Assembly: GCA_040756905.1 (NCBI GenBank)
Contig: JBFLYD010000065.1
Coordinates: forward strand, 1-64,000
Reading direction: 5' to 3'
Length of the DNA: 64,000 nt
DNA from: Acidobacteriota bacterium
Lineage (GTDB): Bacteria; Acidobacteriota; Aminicenantia; JBFLYD01
Shown in pieces: positions 42,373-50,591 of the stretch. The notes beneath the pieces were generated by a model that saw nothing but the letters and a program-made list of their open reading frames with translations, made no database searches and had not been told where the DNA came from. A program made the translations under genes and the position numbers. How positions within the stretch are numbered: position 1 is the stretch's first letter; every line of letters begins with the position of its first letter.

Positions 42373-43263
42373 TTAAATATCCATCTTTCCTGTCAATAAT
42401 CGATAGGCCTTGATGTATTTTTCTTTTGTTTTTATAACAACTTCTTTGGGCAAATCAGGAGGCGGGGAATTTTTATCCCATTTAACACTCTCCAGATAAT
42501 CTCTTACAAATTGTTTATCATAGCTTACTTGAGGTTTTCCCCCTTCATAAGTTTCAAGGGCCCAAAAACGAGAAGAATCCGGAGTCAATACTTCATCCAC
42601 TAAGATAACATTTCCCTTTTCATCGATACCGAACTCAAATTTACTATCTGCTATTATAATTCCTCTCTCTAACGCATACGAGAAAGCTTTATCGTAAATC
42701 TCAATACTCTTGTATTTTAGAAAATCAGATATTTCATCTCCAATTATATGTTTTACTCTCTCAAAAGATATATTTTCATCATGACCGCTCTCAGCTTTAG
42801 TTGCAGGAGTAAAAATCGGAAAAGGAAGTTTCGAGCTCTCTTTCAGATTAGAAGGAAGATTAACATCCCCAATTTTCCCGGTTTGTTTATACTCCTTCCA
42901 ACCCGAACCGAACAGATATCCTCTCACAACACATTCTACCGGCATCACTTTCACTTTTTTAACTATCATTGACCTTTTCTTCAATATGTCTTTATATTCC
43001 TTCAAAAAATCAGGAAAATCATCTACCTCAGATGTAATCAAATGATTTTCTACGATTGAGGATGTGAAATTAAACCAGAATAAAGATAGCTGATTTAATA
43101 TTATTCCTTTCAGAGGAATTAAAGTTGGTAGCACATAATCAAACGCTGAAATTCTATCTGTTGAGATAATGAGGAGTTTTTCTCCCAGATCGTAAACATC
43201 TCTTACCTTTCCTCTTTTAAATAATGGAATTCCTTTTAAATTAACCGAACCTAAGGTTTGCAT
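42373..43263 (-). CDS. purC: SAICAR synthetase (phosphoribosylaminoimidazole-succinocarboxamide synthase)
   Basis: Joins CAIR and aspartate with ATP in purine synthesis. FKRGKVRDVYDLGEKLLIISTDRISAFDYVLPTLIPLKGIIL (about 15-56), VECVVRGYLFGSGWKEY (about 109-125) and ADSKFEFGIDEKGNVILVDEVLTPDSSRFW (about 205-234) are strong family motifs. The 296 residues are the yeast-like longer type. It is the first gene of a leftward run ending with the Fis-like gene, and is divergent from pgsA. Confidence 0.95.
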   Translation of the reverse strand: MQTLGSVNLKGIPLFKRGKVRDVYDLGEKLLIISTDRISAFDYVLPTLIPLKGIILNQLSLFWFNFTSSIVENHLITSEVDDFPDFLKEYKDILKKRSMIVKKVKVMPVECVVRGYLFGSGWKEYKQTGKIGDVNLPSNLKESSKLPFPIFTPATKAESGHDENISFERVKHIIGDEISDFLKYKSIEIYDKAFSYALERGIIIADSKFEFGIDEKGNVILVDEVLTPDSSRFWALETYEGGKPQVSYDKQFVRDYLESVKWDKNSPPPDLPKEVVIKTKEKYIKAYRLLTGKMDI

Positions 43264-43367
43264 TTTTAAAATATATAAATTTTATTTTAATAAAGTCAAG
43301 GAAAGTTTGGCAAAAATTTTTAAAATATATTTGACTTATAATGCGTCATAAGATATATGAAAGAAAT

Positions 43368-43922
43368 ATGAATTTGCCGAATTTTCTAACGTTTATCAGA
43401 ATTTTTCTTGTGCCTTTTTTAGTCGTAGTTCTCTTAACAAAGTTCGAAGGAAAAGAATTATGGGGGTTTGGTATTTTCATTGCAGCTGCTTTTACAGATT
43501 GGTTTGATGGATATATTGCAAGGAAAAAAAAATTAATCACAAAACTCGGAAAATTTCTCGACCCTGTAGCAGATAAGCTGTTGACATCATCTGCATTCAT
43601 TTCTCTGGTTGAAATGAATTTAGCTCCCGCATGGATGGTTGTGATTATAATTGGAAGAGAAATTGCTGTAACAGGGTTGAGAGCTATAGCAGCTTCTCAG
43701 GGAGTAACAATATCTGCTTCGATTCTCGGCAAATTCAAAATGGAAATTGAGGTAATCTGTATTTCTCTATTAATACTGGGAAAAAAATATTTAGGAGATT
43801 TCATCTTTTTAGGTAAAATATTTCTATGGGTTGCAATGATTATGGCACTTATTTCCGCTGCAGAATATTTAATTAAGTTCTGGAAAATTTTTTCTGACAA
43901 AACACTTCGAGAATTAATTTAA
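43368..43922 (+). CDS. pgsA: CDP-diacylglycerol-glycerol-3-phosphate 3-phosphatidyltransferase
   Basis: Makes phosphatidylglycerol phosphate. NLPNFLTFIRIFLVPFLVVVLL opens the protein. The CDP-alcohol phosphotransferase motif DxxDGxxAR...GxxxDxxxD is present as TDWFDGYIARKKKLITKLGKFLDPVADKLL. It has four or five membrane helices. I start at ATG 43368 (MNLPNF), the usual family N-terminus; an ATG 27 bases earlier overlaps a TATAAT sequence (43337-43342). It ends just before repeats. Confidence 0.92.
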   Translation: MNLPNFLTFIRIFLVPFLVVVLLTKFEGKELWGFGIFIAAAFTDWFDGYIARKKKLITKLGKFLDPVADKLLTSSAFISLVEMNLAPAWMVVIIIGREIAVTGLRAIAASQGVTISASILGKFKMEIEVICISLLILGKKYLGDFIFLGKIFLWVAMIMALISAAEYLIKFWKIFSDKTLRELI

Positions 43923-43929
43923 CCCGAAT

Positions 43930-44047
43930 TATGCAAACCTATGTCAAAGCTCTTGTAGGGCAGGGCTTTAGCCTGCATCTTTGGTGAATCAAAGCAAGGC
44001 TAAAGCCTTGCCCTACATGTCAATTTATTTAATGCGTTTGTATTAGC
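43930..44047. repeat. R3-family palindromic repeat, copy c, joined to an R4-like end
   Basis: Right after pgsA, AACCCGAATTATGCAA (43921-43936) resembles the R4 end. TTGTAGGGCAGGGCTTTAGC (43952 on) to AAGGCTAAAGCCTTGCCCTACATGTC follows, then ATTTATTTAATGCGTTTGTATTA. The two strands of the core pair over AGGGCAAGGCTTTAGCCT. It lies in the gap 43923-44277. Confidence 0.75.
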
Positions 44048-44088
44048 TTAAACAAATTAAAGGTAAAAATAGCTTTGATGATCCTAAT

Positions 44089-44266
44089 GTCATGTCACTT
44101 AAATACCTTTCGTTATTTTTATGTGACATGACACTTTCCCTATGGGAGAAAGATCTCCTTAGACGCTTCGCTCCCCCAGGCTGGGGAAGGGATCTTCCCT
44201 ATATCCCTTCATTGTGCTTTATGAGAAATTGTTTATTTATAAAGATATTTATGGGATAGCACACTA
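44089..44266. repeat. R2-family structured repeat, copy 3
   Basis: Stem 1 is TGTCATGTCAC...GTGACATGACA, stem 2 GGAGAAAGATCTCC, then TTAGACGCTTCGCTCCCCCAGG and stem 3 GGGGAAG-GGAT-CTTCCC. It ends ATAGCACAC. It lies downstream of the fabD stop (44278) and could also act in 3'-end formation. On the minus strand the AGGGA and ATG start unit is preserved (ATG TCA CAT AAA AAT AAC). Confidence 0.8.
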
Positions 44267-44277
44267 ATTATAATTAT

Positions 44278-45207
44278 TTAGGTGGTACTGGATAAGCTTT
44301 TCTTTACCTGGGATAAGCTCTCCATATCTTCCACATTGTAAATTTCCACCTCTTTTCCCTTCATTTTTGATATTCTTTTCGTTAAACCGCTGAGAACCTT
44401 CCCTGAGCCTAATTCAACAAATATTTCCGCCTCTTCCAACATCAATTCCATTGACTGAACCCACAAAACAGGTTTGGTGACCTGCCTTTTTAGGGCATTC
44501 CTTGCTTTTTCAGCTTTAAATATTTTTTCTGCATCAACATTTGTAACCACTGGGAATTGAGGATCTTTGAACAGGACAGAACCAAACTCAATTTTTAATT
44601 TCTCCTCTGCCTGAATCATCATACTACAATGAAAAGGAGCTGAAACAGGAAGATATACAGCTTTTGGTGCTTTTATCTTTTCAACTGCTTTTTCCACAGC
44701 AAGCTTTTCTCCTGATATAACTATCTGTTCATAGCTATTCCAATTAGCTATCTCAACGATGCCCTCTCCCATGTTGCTTAAAATTTCTTCCACTTTTTTT
44801 CCTTCAACTCCAATAAGAGCTGCCATTGCTCCTTTTTCTGGGGAAACAGCTTCCTGCATAAAAACGCCTCTTTTATAGACCAATTTTAATGCATCTTCAA
44901 AATTAAGGGAGCCTGCACATAGAAGGGCTGAATACTCGCCAAGACTGTGACCAGCTGAAATTGATGGTTTAATATTAAGGGCTAAAAATGCTATGTAACT
45001 TACAATTAGCAATGCCGGTTGTGTATTATATGTCAATTTAAGTTCGTCTTCTGGGCCTTCAAAACATAATTTAGAGATCGGGTATTCAAGAACTTCATCA
45101 GCTCTGTGAAATATCCTCTTTGCAAAATCAAAATTTTTATAAAATTCTCTTCCCATTCCCACTTTTTGTGATCCCTGACCGGGAAAAAGAAATGCTATTC
45201 TATTCAT
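44278..45207 (-). CDS. fabD: Malonyl-CoA:ACP transacylase
   Basis: Loads malonate on acyl carrier protein for fatty acid synthesis. FLFPGQGSQKVGMGREFY begins the protein. SAGHSLGEYSALLCAG (about 90-105) holds the catalytic serine. VYLPVSAPFHCSMM (about 193-206) holds the catalytic histidine, and FVELGSGKVLSGLTKRI ends it. Length 309 is standard. It starts one base after the exchanger-like gene stop and stands without other fab genes in view. Confidence 0.95.
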   Translation of the reverse strand: MNRIAFLFPGQGSQKVGMGREFYKNFDFAKRIFHRADEVLEYPISKLCFEGPEDELKLTYNTQPALLIVSYIAFLALNIKPSISAGHSLGEYSALLCAGSLNFEDALKLVYKRGVFMQEAVSPEKGAMAALIGVEGKKVEEILSNMGEGIVEIANWNSYEQIVISGEKLAVEKAVEKIKAPKAVYLPVSAPFHCSMMIQAEEKLKIEFGSVLFKDPQFPVVTNVDAEKIFKAEKARNALKRQVTKPVLWVQSMELMLEEAEIFVELGSGKVLSGLTKRISKMKGKEVEIYNVEDMESLSQVKKSLSSTT

Positions 45208-45208
45208 T

Positions 45209-46384
45209 TTATTTTTTTAAATTTAGATTGAATATGTTATTTTCCTTTGAGATCTGGAAAAAGATTTTAAAAGCCTTAATACTTCTTGTTTTAAAAATAA
45301 TCATCATTAACTCAATTCCTATCCAGAATAAATAAATGAAAAAAATTTCCTCCCTGAGAGATGGGAAAATAAACTGAATAAACCATAACGTAAATAAAGC
45401 TGTAGCTTCATACCAGTGAAATCTCATGTTAATCAGAAATATAAACCCGAGAAACGACTGCGCCACAGTGAGTATAATTTCTAAACGATGAAAAGAATCA
45501 AACGGAATTGAAACTATTCCTTTTGAACTTATGCTGAATACAAATGGAAGAGAACCAGCAAGAACAGTCCACTGGTTAATGTTGGATGAAACGAAATTCA
45601 TGATAGCGATCGGAGCTGTTTTAATTCTCCTCGCCCAATTAATGGCTGAAACTTTTTCAGGAAACTCTGATAAAAAAGGTGCCATCCACTGAATGAATAC
45701 AAATTCAGAAATACCCATAAATAAAGCAAGGCTTTTCAAGCTTTCAACGAATTTCTCAACTGTAAAAAGGAGGATTAAGCCACCGGATAAAAACAATGCT
45801 ATTATAGCTGTATTCCTCCACCTTTTTTTTAAAGAAAGTATCCTTCTTGGAATGGCTTCAACATCCTCTAACTTTTCTTCTTCCTGAGGAGGTATCTTGT
45901 TTAAAACATAAAGGTAAATTAAATATATGAAAATAAGAATACTTCCATCAAAAATTGTTAACGTACCTTTGAAATATATATAGATAAAATATATCAAAGG
46001 AGGGAGAAGAAACAGAGTCTCCACTGAATGTTCATTTTCCAATTTTATAAAAAGAAGAGGTTTTTTATATTTTTTTAAATGAGAGAAAAATGCAACAAAA
46101 TAAATTAAAGGCCAACCAAGACCGACAAGAAGCCTCAGAGAACCTGTCAGGTTGGCTGTCATGTTGGGAATATCCCTGTTCCAGGCTATAGAGGCTTCGA
46201 CTGCAAATTCGGGAAGAGTTTGAAGCCATGCTAAAATAGCTAACGCCAATCCTTGAGAGATTAGAAATTGTGCAGCTTCAGCCGCCCAGGCAATAAGCAT
46301 AGCAGCAGTAATTATTGAAGGAAATGTCCATAATGAAGAATAGGGATGAGCTCCCTTAATGCTATATAAAAAGATTTTTTTCAC
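45209..46384 (-). CDS. Divergent Na+/Ca2+-exchanger (CaCA)-family membrane protein
   Basis: A 391-residue protein with about 10-11 hydrophobic segments in two halves. Each half has an alpha-repeat-like motif: LQTLPEFAVEASIAWNRD with TANLTGSLRLLVGLGWPL (about 55-93), and APFLSEFPEKVSAINWARR with IMNFVSSNINQWTVLAGSL (about 236-277). The key glutamate after proline is kept in both, but the GNxxGSNxxN consensus is altered. Ion specificity cannot be predicted. The start is GTG at 46384. It is cotranscribed with fabD. Confidence 0.68.
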   Translation of the reverse strand: MKKIFLYSIKGAHPYSSLWTFPSIITAAMLIAWAAEAAQFLISQGLALAILAWLQTLPEFAVEASIAWNRDIPNMTANLTGSLRLLVGLGWPLIYFVAFFSHLKKYKKPLLFIKLENEHSVETLFLLPPLIYFIYIYFKGTLTIFDGSILIFIYLIYLYVLNKIPPQEEEKLEDVEAIPRRILSLKKRWRNTAIIALFLSGGLILLFTVEKFVESLKSLALFMGISEFVFIQWMAPFLSEFPEKVSAINWARRIKTAPIAIMNFVSSNINQWTVLAGSLPFVFSISSKGIVSIPFDSFHRLEIILTVAQSFLGFIFLINMRFHWYEATALFTLWFIQFIFPSLREEIFFIYLFWIGIELMMIIFKTRSIKAFKIFFQISKENNIFNLNLKK

Positions 46385-46406
46385 TTCAGAGCTTTATTGA
46401 ATAGAT

Positions 46407-46706
46407 TTAATCAAAACCTAATCTTTTCTTGGCTTCATCGCTCATCATCGATGGATGCCAGGGGGGATCCCACACAAGGTCTATCCTGACATTTTTTATT
46501 CCTTCAATATTTTTTACTGCCAGTTCTGCTGCCTCTAATAGAGTATTCTGAAGAGGGCATCCTGGAGCAGTTAAAGTCATCTTTAAAAAAACTTGATCTT
46601 CTTCGATCCTGACATCGTAGATAAGCCCCATATCTACTATATTTAATCCAATCTCAGGATCAACCACATTTTTGAGCTTATCCAAAACTTGTTGTTCTGT
46701 AATCAA
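46407..46706 (-). CDS. MIP18/DUF59-family iron-sulfur assembly protein (SufT/PaaD-like)
   Basis: A 99-residue protein: EQQVLDKLKNVVDPEIGLNIVDMGLIYDVRI, LKMTLTAPGCPLQNTLLEAAE and VRIDLVWDPPWHPSMMSDEAKKRLGF, the full DUF59 pattern with its conserved cysteine. Such proteins help mature Fe-S proteins, a clear need given the many clusters encoded nearby. I start at TTG 46706, with AGGAGG 6 bases upstream. Longer in-frame starts up to 46778 overlap bamD and lack a ribosome site. Confidence 0.88.
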   Translation of the reverse strand: MITEQQVLDKLKNVVDPEIGLNIVDMGLIYDVRIEEDQVFLKMTLTAPGCPLQNTLLEAAELAVKNIEGIKNVRIDLVWDPPWHPSMMSDEAKKRLGFD

Positions 46707-46734
46707 TTGAATCCTCCTAAAAATCATTATACAT

Positions 46735-47496
46735 TTATTTGAATTCTTTATCGAGTTTCTTTCTTGCCTTTTTTGCAAATTTGCTTTCAGGGTAATCTGA
46801 AATTATCTTTGAAAAATAAGGAAAAGCTTCCTCTTTTTTCCCGACTTTCAAAAAAGAATCTCCTAAATAATAGTAAAGCATATCAAGCTTTTTAAAATCT
46901 GAGTAATAAGAAAGGGCTTCTTTAAACCTGTTGATAGCAGCTTCATATGCTCTTGTTTTATAGTAAAATCTTCCAATAAGAAAAATATGTTCAGTATATC
47001 TATTTTTACAAATTTTTAATTTTTCCTTTGCCTGTTTTGCTTCTTCACTGTATGGATAATCAGCAATTACTTTCTCAAGTTCGGAGACGGCTTTCAAAGT
47101 ATTTGTTTGATCTCTTCCTGGCTTGAACATCTTCTTATAGTATGTCATTGCAATTTGATACCTTGCGTAAGAAGCCAGAGGACTAAAGGGATAAAGGGAT
47201 ATAAATTCAGCATACTCTGAAGAAGCTAAAATCATACTTCCCTCATCACCCTGATTAAAGTATATATCTCCTAATTTTAATTTGGCTCTTTGAGCATATA
47301 TGCTCTGAGGGAATGTATCGATAACCTGGCGAAAATAGAGTCTTGCCTTTTCTGGGTCTTTTTTCATCCAGGCTTCGCCCAGCTTAAAAAGTGCCTCATC
47401 CGAAGAAGCAATTTCAGGCGTAACGACAGGTGGCTTTTTTGAACAATAAATAAAAAATAACATTAAGACAAAAGTTAGGAAAAAAATTTTTCTCAT
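46735..47496 (-). CDS. bamD: Outer-membrane assembly lipoprotein BamD
   Basis: Part of the BAM complex that folds outer-membrane proteins. MRKIFFLTFVLMLFFIYCSK is a lipoprotein signal with the lipobox cysteine at residue 19. TPR repeats follow, beginning LFKLGEAWMKKDPEKARLYFRQVIDTFPQSIYAQRAKLKLGDIYFNQGD and ending FSKIISDYPESKFAKKARKKL. I start at 47496, which has ATGGAG upstream and lies directly after the epimerase stop; a longer frame up to 47562 overlaps that gene. Confidence 0.85.
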   Translation of the reverse strand: MRKIFFLTFVLMLFFIYCSKKPPVVTPEIASSDEALFKLGEAWMKKDPEKARLYFRQVIDTFPQSIYAQRAKLKLGDIYFNQGDEGSMILASSEYAEFISLYPFSPLASYARYQIAMTYYKKMFKPGRDQTNTLKAVSELEKVIADYPYSEEAKQAKEKLKICKNRYTEHIFLIGRFYYKTRAYEAAINRFKEALSYYSDFKKLDMLYYYLGDSFLKVGKKEEAFPYFSKIISDYPESKFAKKARKKLDKEFK

Positions 47497-47497
47497 T

Positions 47498-48439
47498 TTA
47501 ATCTCCATAAACTTCCAGCATCCATTTCCATTGTTTCTCAAGGCCATCTTCCAATTTCCCATTTGGCTTAAACTTTAAATCCCTTTGTGCTTTTAAATAA
47601 TCTGCTTGCGTATGCCTTACATCCCCTGATACCTCTTTCAAATATTTTATTCTTATTTTTCTTCCTGTAATATTTTCAAATAGAGGAAAAATTGAATTTA
47701 GCCTTATGTTCGTTCCTCCTCCAATGTTATACACCTCTCCAGCAACACCATAATAATAAGAAGAAATCGTGCCGTTTATAACATCATCAATATAGGTAAA
47801 ATCTCTACTCTGATTTCCGTCGCCATACACCTCAATTTCTCTACCATCTAATATACTCAAAAAAAACTTATGAAAGCCCATATCAGGCCTCTGACGAGGA
47901 CCATATACAGTAAAATATCTCAGGGATATCACAGGTATTTTAAAATTCTCAAAATATAAGAAACAAAGATTTTCTCCTGCTAATTTTGTTACACCGTATG
48001 GAGAAACAGGTTTCAACTCAGAATTTTCTCTAAATGGAATGCCAGCATTTCCATAAACTGAGGAAGAGGATGCATAGATAAATTTCTTTACAGGTATATT
48101 CTTTAACACTTCCAATATCTTTTGTGTCAATAAAACATTGGTTCTCACATAAACTTCAAAATCTAACCCCCAGCTTTTTCTTACACCAGGTTGTGCAGCT
48201 AAATGAAATACTCCATCACATCCTTTCAAGATCTTTTCGATTTCCATTTCTTCCATTTTCCCTCGAAGGAATAAAAAATTTTTATTTCCCAAGATAGACT
48301 TTATGTTTTTTTCTTTAATAATAGGAGAATAATAATCTGAAAATGAATCCACTCCAATGACTACATTTCCTTCAGCTAAAAGTCTCTCACATAAATGAGA
48401 CCCGATAAAACCAGCAGCTCCAGTTACTACAAATTTCAT
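47498..48439 (-). CDS. NAD-dependent sugar epimerase/dehydratase (UDP-glucuronate/UDP-glucose 4-epimerase-like)
   Basis: An extended SDR: VVTGAAGFIGSHLCERLLAEG (residues 4-24) binds NAD. FHLAAQPGVRKSW and the active site SSSSVYGNAGIPFRE with YGVTKLAGE (YxxxK) are intact. LRYFTVYGPRQRPDMG and DFTYIDDVINGT follow. Length 313 is typical. AAQPGVR is common in UDP-glucuronate 4-epimerases, but substrate assignment by eye is weak. It is probably for surface polysaccharide. Confidence 0.88.
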   Translation of the reverse strand: MKFVVTGAAGFIGSHLCERLLAEGNVVIGVDSFSDYYSPIIKEKNIKSILGNKNFLFLRGKMEEMEIEKILKGCDGVFHLAAQPGVRKSWGLDFEVYVRTNVLLTQKILEVLKNIPVKKFIYASSSSVYGNAGIPFRENSELKPVSPYGVTKLAGENLCFLYFENFKIPVISLRYFTVYGPRQRPDMGFHKFFLSILDGREIEVYGDGNQSRDFTYIDDVINGTISSYYYGVAGEVYNIGGGTNIRLNSIFPLFENITGRKIRIKYLKEVSGDVRHTQADYLKAQRDLKFKPNGKLEDGLEKQWKWMLEVYGD

Positions 48440-48440
48440 T

Positions 48441-49112
48441 CTATCTTAAATTTAATTTTCTCTTCTTTTCTTCTATTTCTTTAAATTTTATGTATGATTC
48501 CAATGGATCAGCTGATTTGAAAATGCTCGAACCTATCACCAACAAGTCTGCTCCTGCATCTATTATTTTTTCGATGTTATCAATCCCGATACCTCCATCA
48601 ACTTCAATTTCCACTTTCAAGTTTTTCTTCAAAACTATTTCCTTTAACTTAGTTATTTTTTTTAAAGTTGAATTTATAAAATTCTGAGCTTCAAAACCAG
48701 GATTTACACTCATCAATAGCACGAAATCAACTTCTTCAATTATTTCATCAATTGAAGAAAGGGATGTGGCCGGGTTTAAAGCAACCCCTGCTTTCCTGTT
48801 GTTTTTCTTGATATTATTTATAATTTTGTTTAAATGAGGTGAACTCTCAACATGAATCGAAAGCCAATCAGAGCCATAATCTATAAAAAATTTTAACATA
48901 CTGTGAGGATTATCAATCATAAGATGAACATCTAAAGAAACAGAAGTTAACTTTTTTATCGACCTGATCAATTCAGGACCAAATGTAAGATTTGGTACAA
49001 AATGTCCATCCATTATATCCACATGAATAGCTTCTATACCACCATTTTCTATTCTTTTTATTGAATCTCCGATGAAAGCAAAGTTAGCTGATAAAATCGA
49101 TGGAATAATCAT
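48441..49112 (-). CDS. rpe: Ribulose-phosphate 3-epimerase
   Basis: Interconverts ribulose-5-P and xylulose-5-P. IIPSILSANFAFIGDSIK, IHVDIMDGHFVPNLTFGPELI, LDVHLMIDNP, LLMSVNPGFEAQNF and VEIEVDGGIGIDNI give all conserved catalytic and metal residues. It is 223 residues long. The PASTA gene upstream touches its start (49112), a linkage also seen in other bacteria. Confidence 0.95.
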   Translation of the reverse strand: MIIPSILSANFAFIGDSIKRIENGGIEAIHVDIMDGHFVPNLTFGPELIRSIKKLTSVSLDVHLMIDNPHSMLKFFIDYGSDWLSIHVESSPHLNKIINNIKKNNRKAGVALNPATSLSSIDEIIEEVDFVLLMSVNPGFEAQNFINSTLKKITKLKEIVLKKNLKVEIEVDGGIGIDNIEKIIDAGADLLVIGSSIFKSADPLESYIKFKEIEEKKRKLNLR

Positions 49113-49822
49113 TAACTGCTAACCTCTAAGGAAATCAAGTTTTTTTTAATCATTTTCCAGCCTGATAATGGCATCTGCCTTATTATTATACCTGACTCAA
49201 TCCCAGGATAGGAAATCTTGGAGATATCTCCTATTTTAAAGCCCATTCCCTCAATCTGACTGATTACCGAGTTTAACTTCTTTCCTATTAAATCTGGCAT
49301 TATAAGCTCTTCTTCATATGTACCACTCGATACAAGAATATTCACGGAACTTCCTCTTTTAACCTCCACATCATGCATTGGTTCCTGAGCTATAATTGAG
49401 CCTGAGGGAAAGTTATAAGACTTGGTCTGAGAGATCTCCCCTTTAAGCAATCCAGTTTCTCCTAACATTATCTCTGCAGCTCTCAATGTTTTTCCAGCTA
49501 AATCAGGTACAATAACCTTTTCACTCCCAAGAGAAATCGTTACCTTTACTGATTTATTTCTTTTGATTTTGAGACCTGGAAGCGGGTCCTGATAAATTAT
49601 CGTATTTAGGGGAAAATCTGGATGGTACTGACTTGCCCTTTTTTTCAGAAAAAGATTTAATTTAGAACATGTATAAGAAGCTTTTTCTAAGGATTCTCCT
49701 CTCAAATCTGGGACATCCACCTCATCCCCTTTTATCAATAGATTCATGGTTATAAGCATAGAAATAAAACTTACAACTCCAAAAAATGTAAGAACCCCTA
49801 TAATTTTTAAAATCTTTTTCAT
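49112..49822 (-). CDS. Membrane-anchored protein with three PASTA domains
   Basis: One N-terminal membrane helix (residues about 7-30) is followed by three PASTA repeats, each beginning with a VPDLxGxxLxxA-type phrase: VDVPDLRGESLEKASYTC, VIVPDLAGKTLRAAEIML and LIMPDLIGKKLNSVISQI. PASTA domains bind peptidoglycan or muropeptides, as on PknB or PBP2x. Here they stand alone in the periplasm with no kinase or transpeptidase domain. The stop overlaps rpe. Confidence 0.87.
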   Translation of the reverse strand: MKKILKIIGVLTFFGVVSFISMLITMNLLIKGDEVDVPDLRGESLEKASYTCSKLNLFLKKRASQYHPDFPLNTIIYQDPLPGLKIKRNKSVKVTISLGSEKVIVPDLAGKTLRAAEIMLGETGLLKGEISQTKSYNFPSGSIIAQEPMHDVEVKRGSSVNILVSSGTYEEELIMPDLIGKKLNSVISQIEGMGFKIGDISKISYPGIESGIIIRQMPLSGWKMIKKNLISLEVSS

Positions 49823-49862
49823 TCGATTGAAATAATTGATTTTTATATCATAAATACTTACA

Positions 49863-50120
49863 TCATTTCAATTTTTCTTTCTTTTTTTCATCTCTTAGAA
49901 GATAATAAATTTCCCAGCTGAGTTCATTAACAAGACAATCTTTACAGGATTCTATAATTTTTAAATCCCCTTCTTGTATTTTATTGCTTATAATTTTCTT
50001 TATTCTGCTTCTAATCTTATATAGCAAAATAAAATTTATCATCTCTTTTGATATTATAAACTTTTCCTTTATTTGTAAATATTTAGAGGACAACCATCTC
50101 TTGGGGGATATACAGAGCAT
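49863..50120 (-). CDS. Hypothetical short protein, possibly a gene remnant truncated by an R1 repeat
   Basis: The open frame of 85 residues has no family I recognise. Its first 25 residues (LCISPKRWLSSKYL...) come from a decayed R1 arm (about 50085-50125). A likelier start is the internal ATG giving MINFILLYKIRSRIKKII. The C-terminus has SCKDCLVNELSWEIYYLLRDEKKK, with a CxxC-type pair. It may be the tail of a gene cut by the repeat, since the PASTA-rpe pair usually has rsmB- or fmt-like neighbours, which are absent here. Confidence 0.3.
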   Translation of the reverse strand: MLCISPKRWLSSKYLQIKEKFIISKEMINFILLYKIRSRIKKIISNKIQEGDLKIIESCKDCLVNELSWEIYYLLRDEKKKEKLK

Positions 50121-50154
50121 CTAATAAATAGATAAGACATAAACGAAGAAAGAA

Positions 50155-50492
50155 GTGAGCAGGAAGGGTGGCATGAAATATAAATCTAAATTATTAAGAG
50201 GTCAACTATCTTCTGAGCGATATATCGACGAGCATCTAAAAATCTGCGAAGTGAGTGAGAATAATCTTCTATATTTATTCTATCGAAAGAGAAATAATAT
50301 AACGAACGGGAGCGAGAGAGAATATAGAAGATAAGAGAAGATAAGACCTTGAGTGATAGGAGATTATTTGAACGAACGAGCATAGATTTTGATGCGAGGA
50401 GATCTGAGGGAAGGGGATGGTTGACTTCTTCTAATTCATTTAGATTGGTGTGGAAAATACAGCGTGTTTTCTGGTTACCCTTGCTGATCACT
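50155..50492. repeat. R1-family MITE-like repeat, long copy b
   Basis: Ends GAGCAGGAAGGGTGGC (50157-50172) and GGTTACCCTTGCTGATCAC (50473-50491) are imperfect inverted repeats. Inside, AAGAGGTCAACTATCTTCTG near 50199 pairs with GGATGGTTGACTTCTTC near 50417. The interior (about 200 bases) is rich in GAGCGA/TCTTCTAT inverted pieces and has no gene. It fills the gap 50121-50591, upstream of recJ. Confidence 0.7.
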
Positions 50493-50591
50493 ATGTAAAA
50501 AGTATAAGAGAAACTACCTTCTGAACTAATACCAGCACTTTAAATTATTCCATATTGATATAACAAAATTCAATGTGTTATTCTTAGTTAT

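Noticed and set aside
50186-50491. 101-codon leftward open frame in the gap before recJ
   Set aside because: It lies fully inside the R1 long repeat, has no ribosome site and no recognisable motif.
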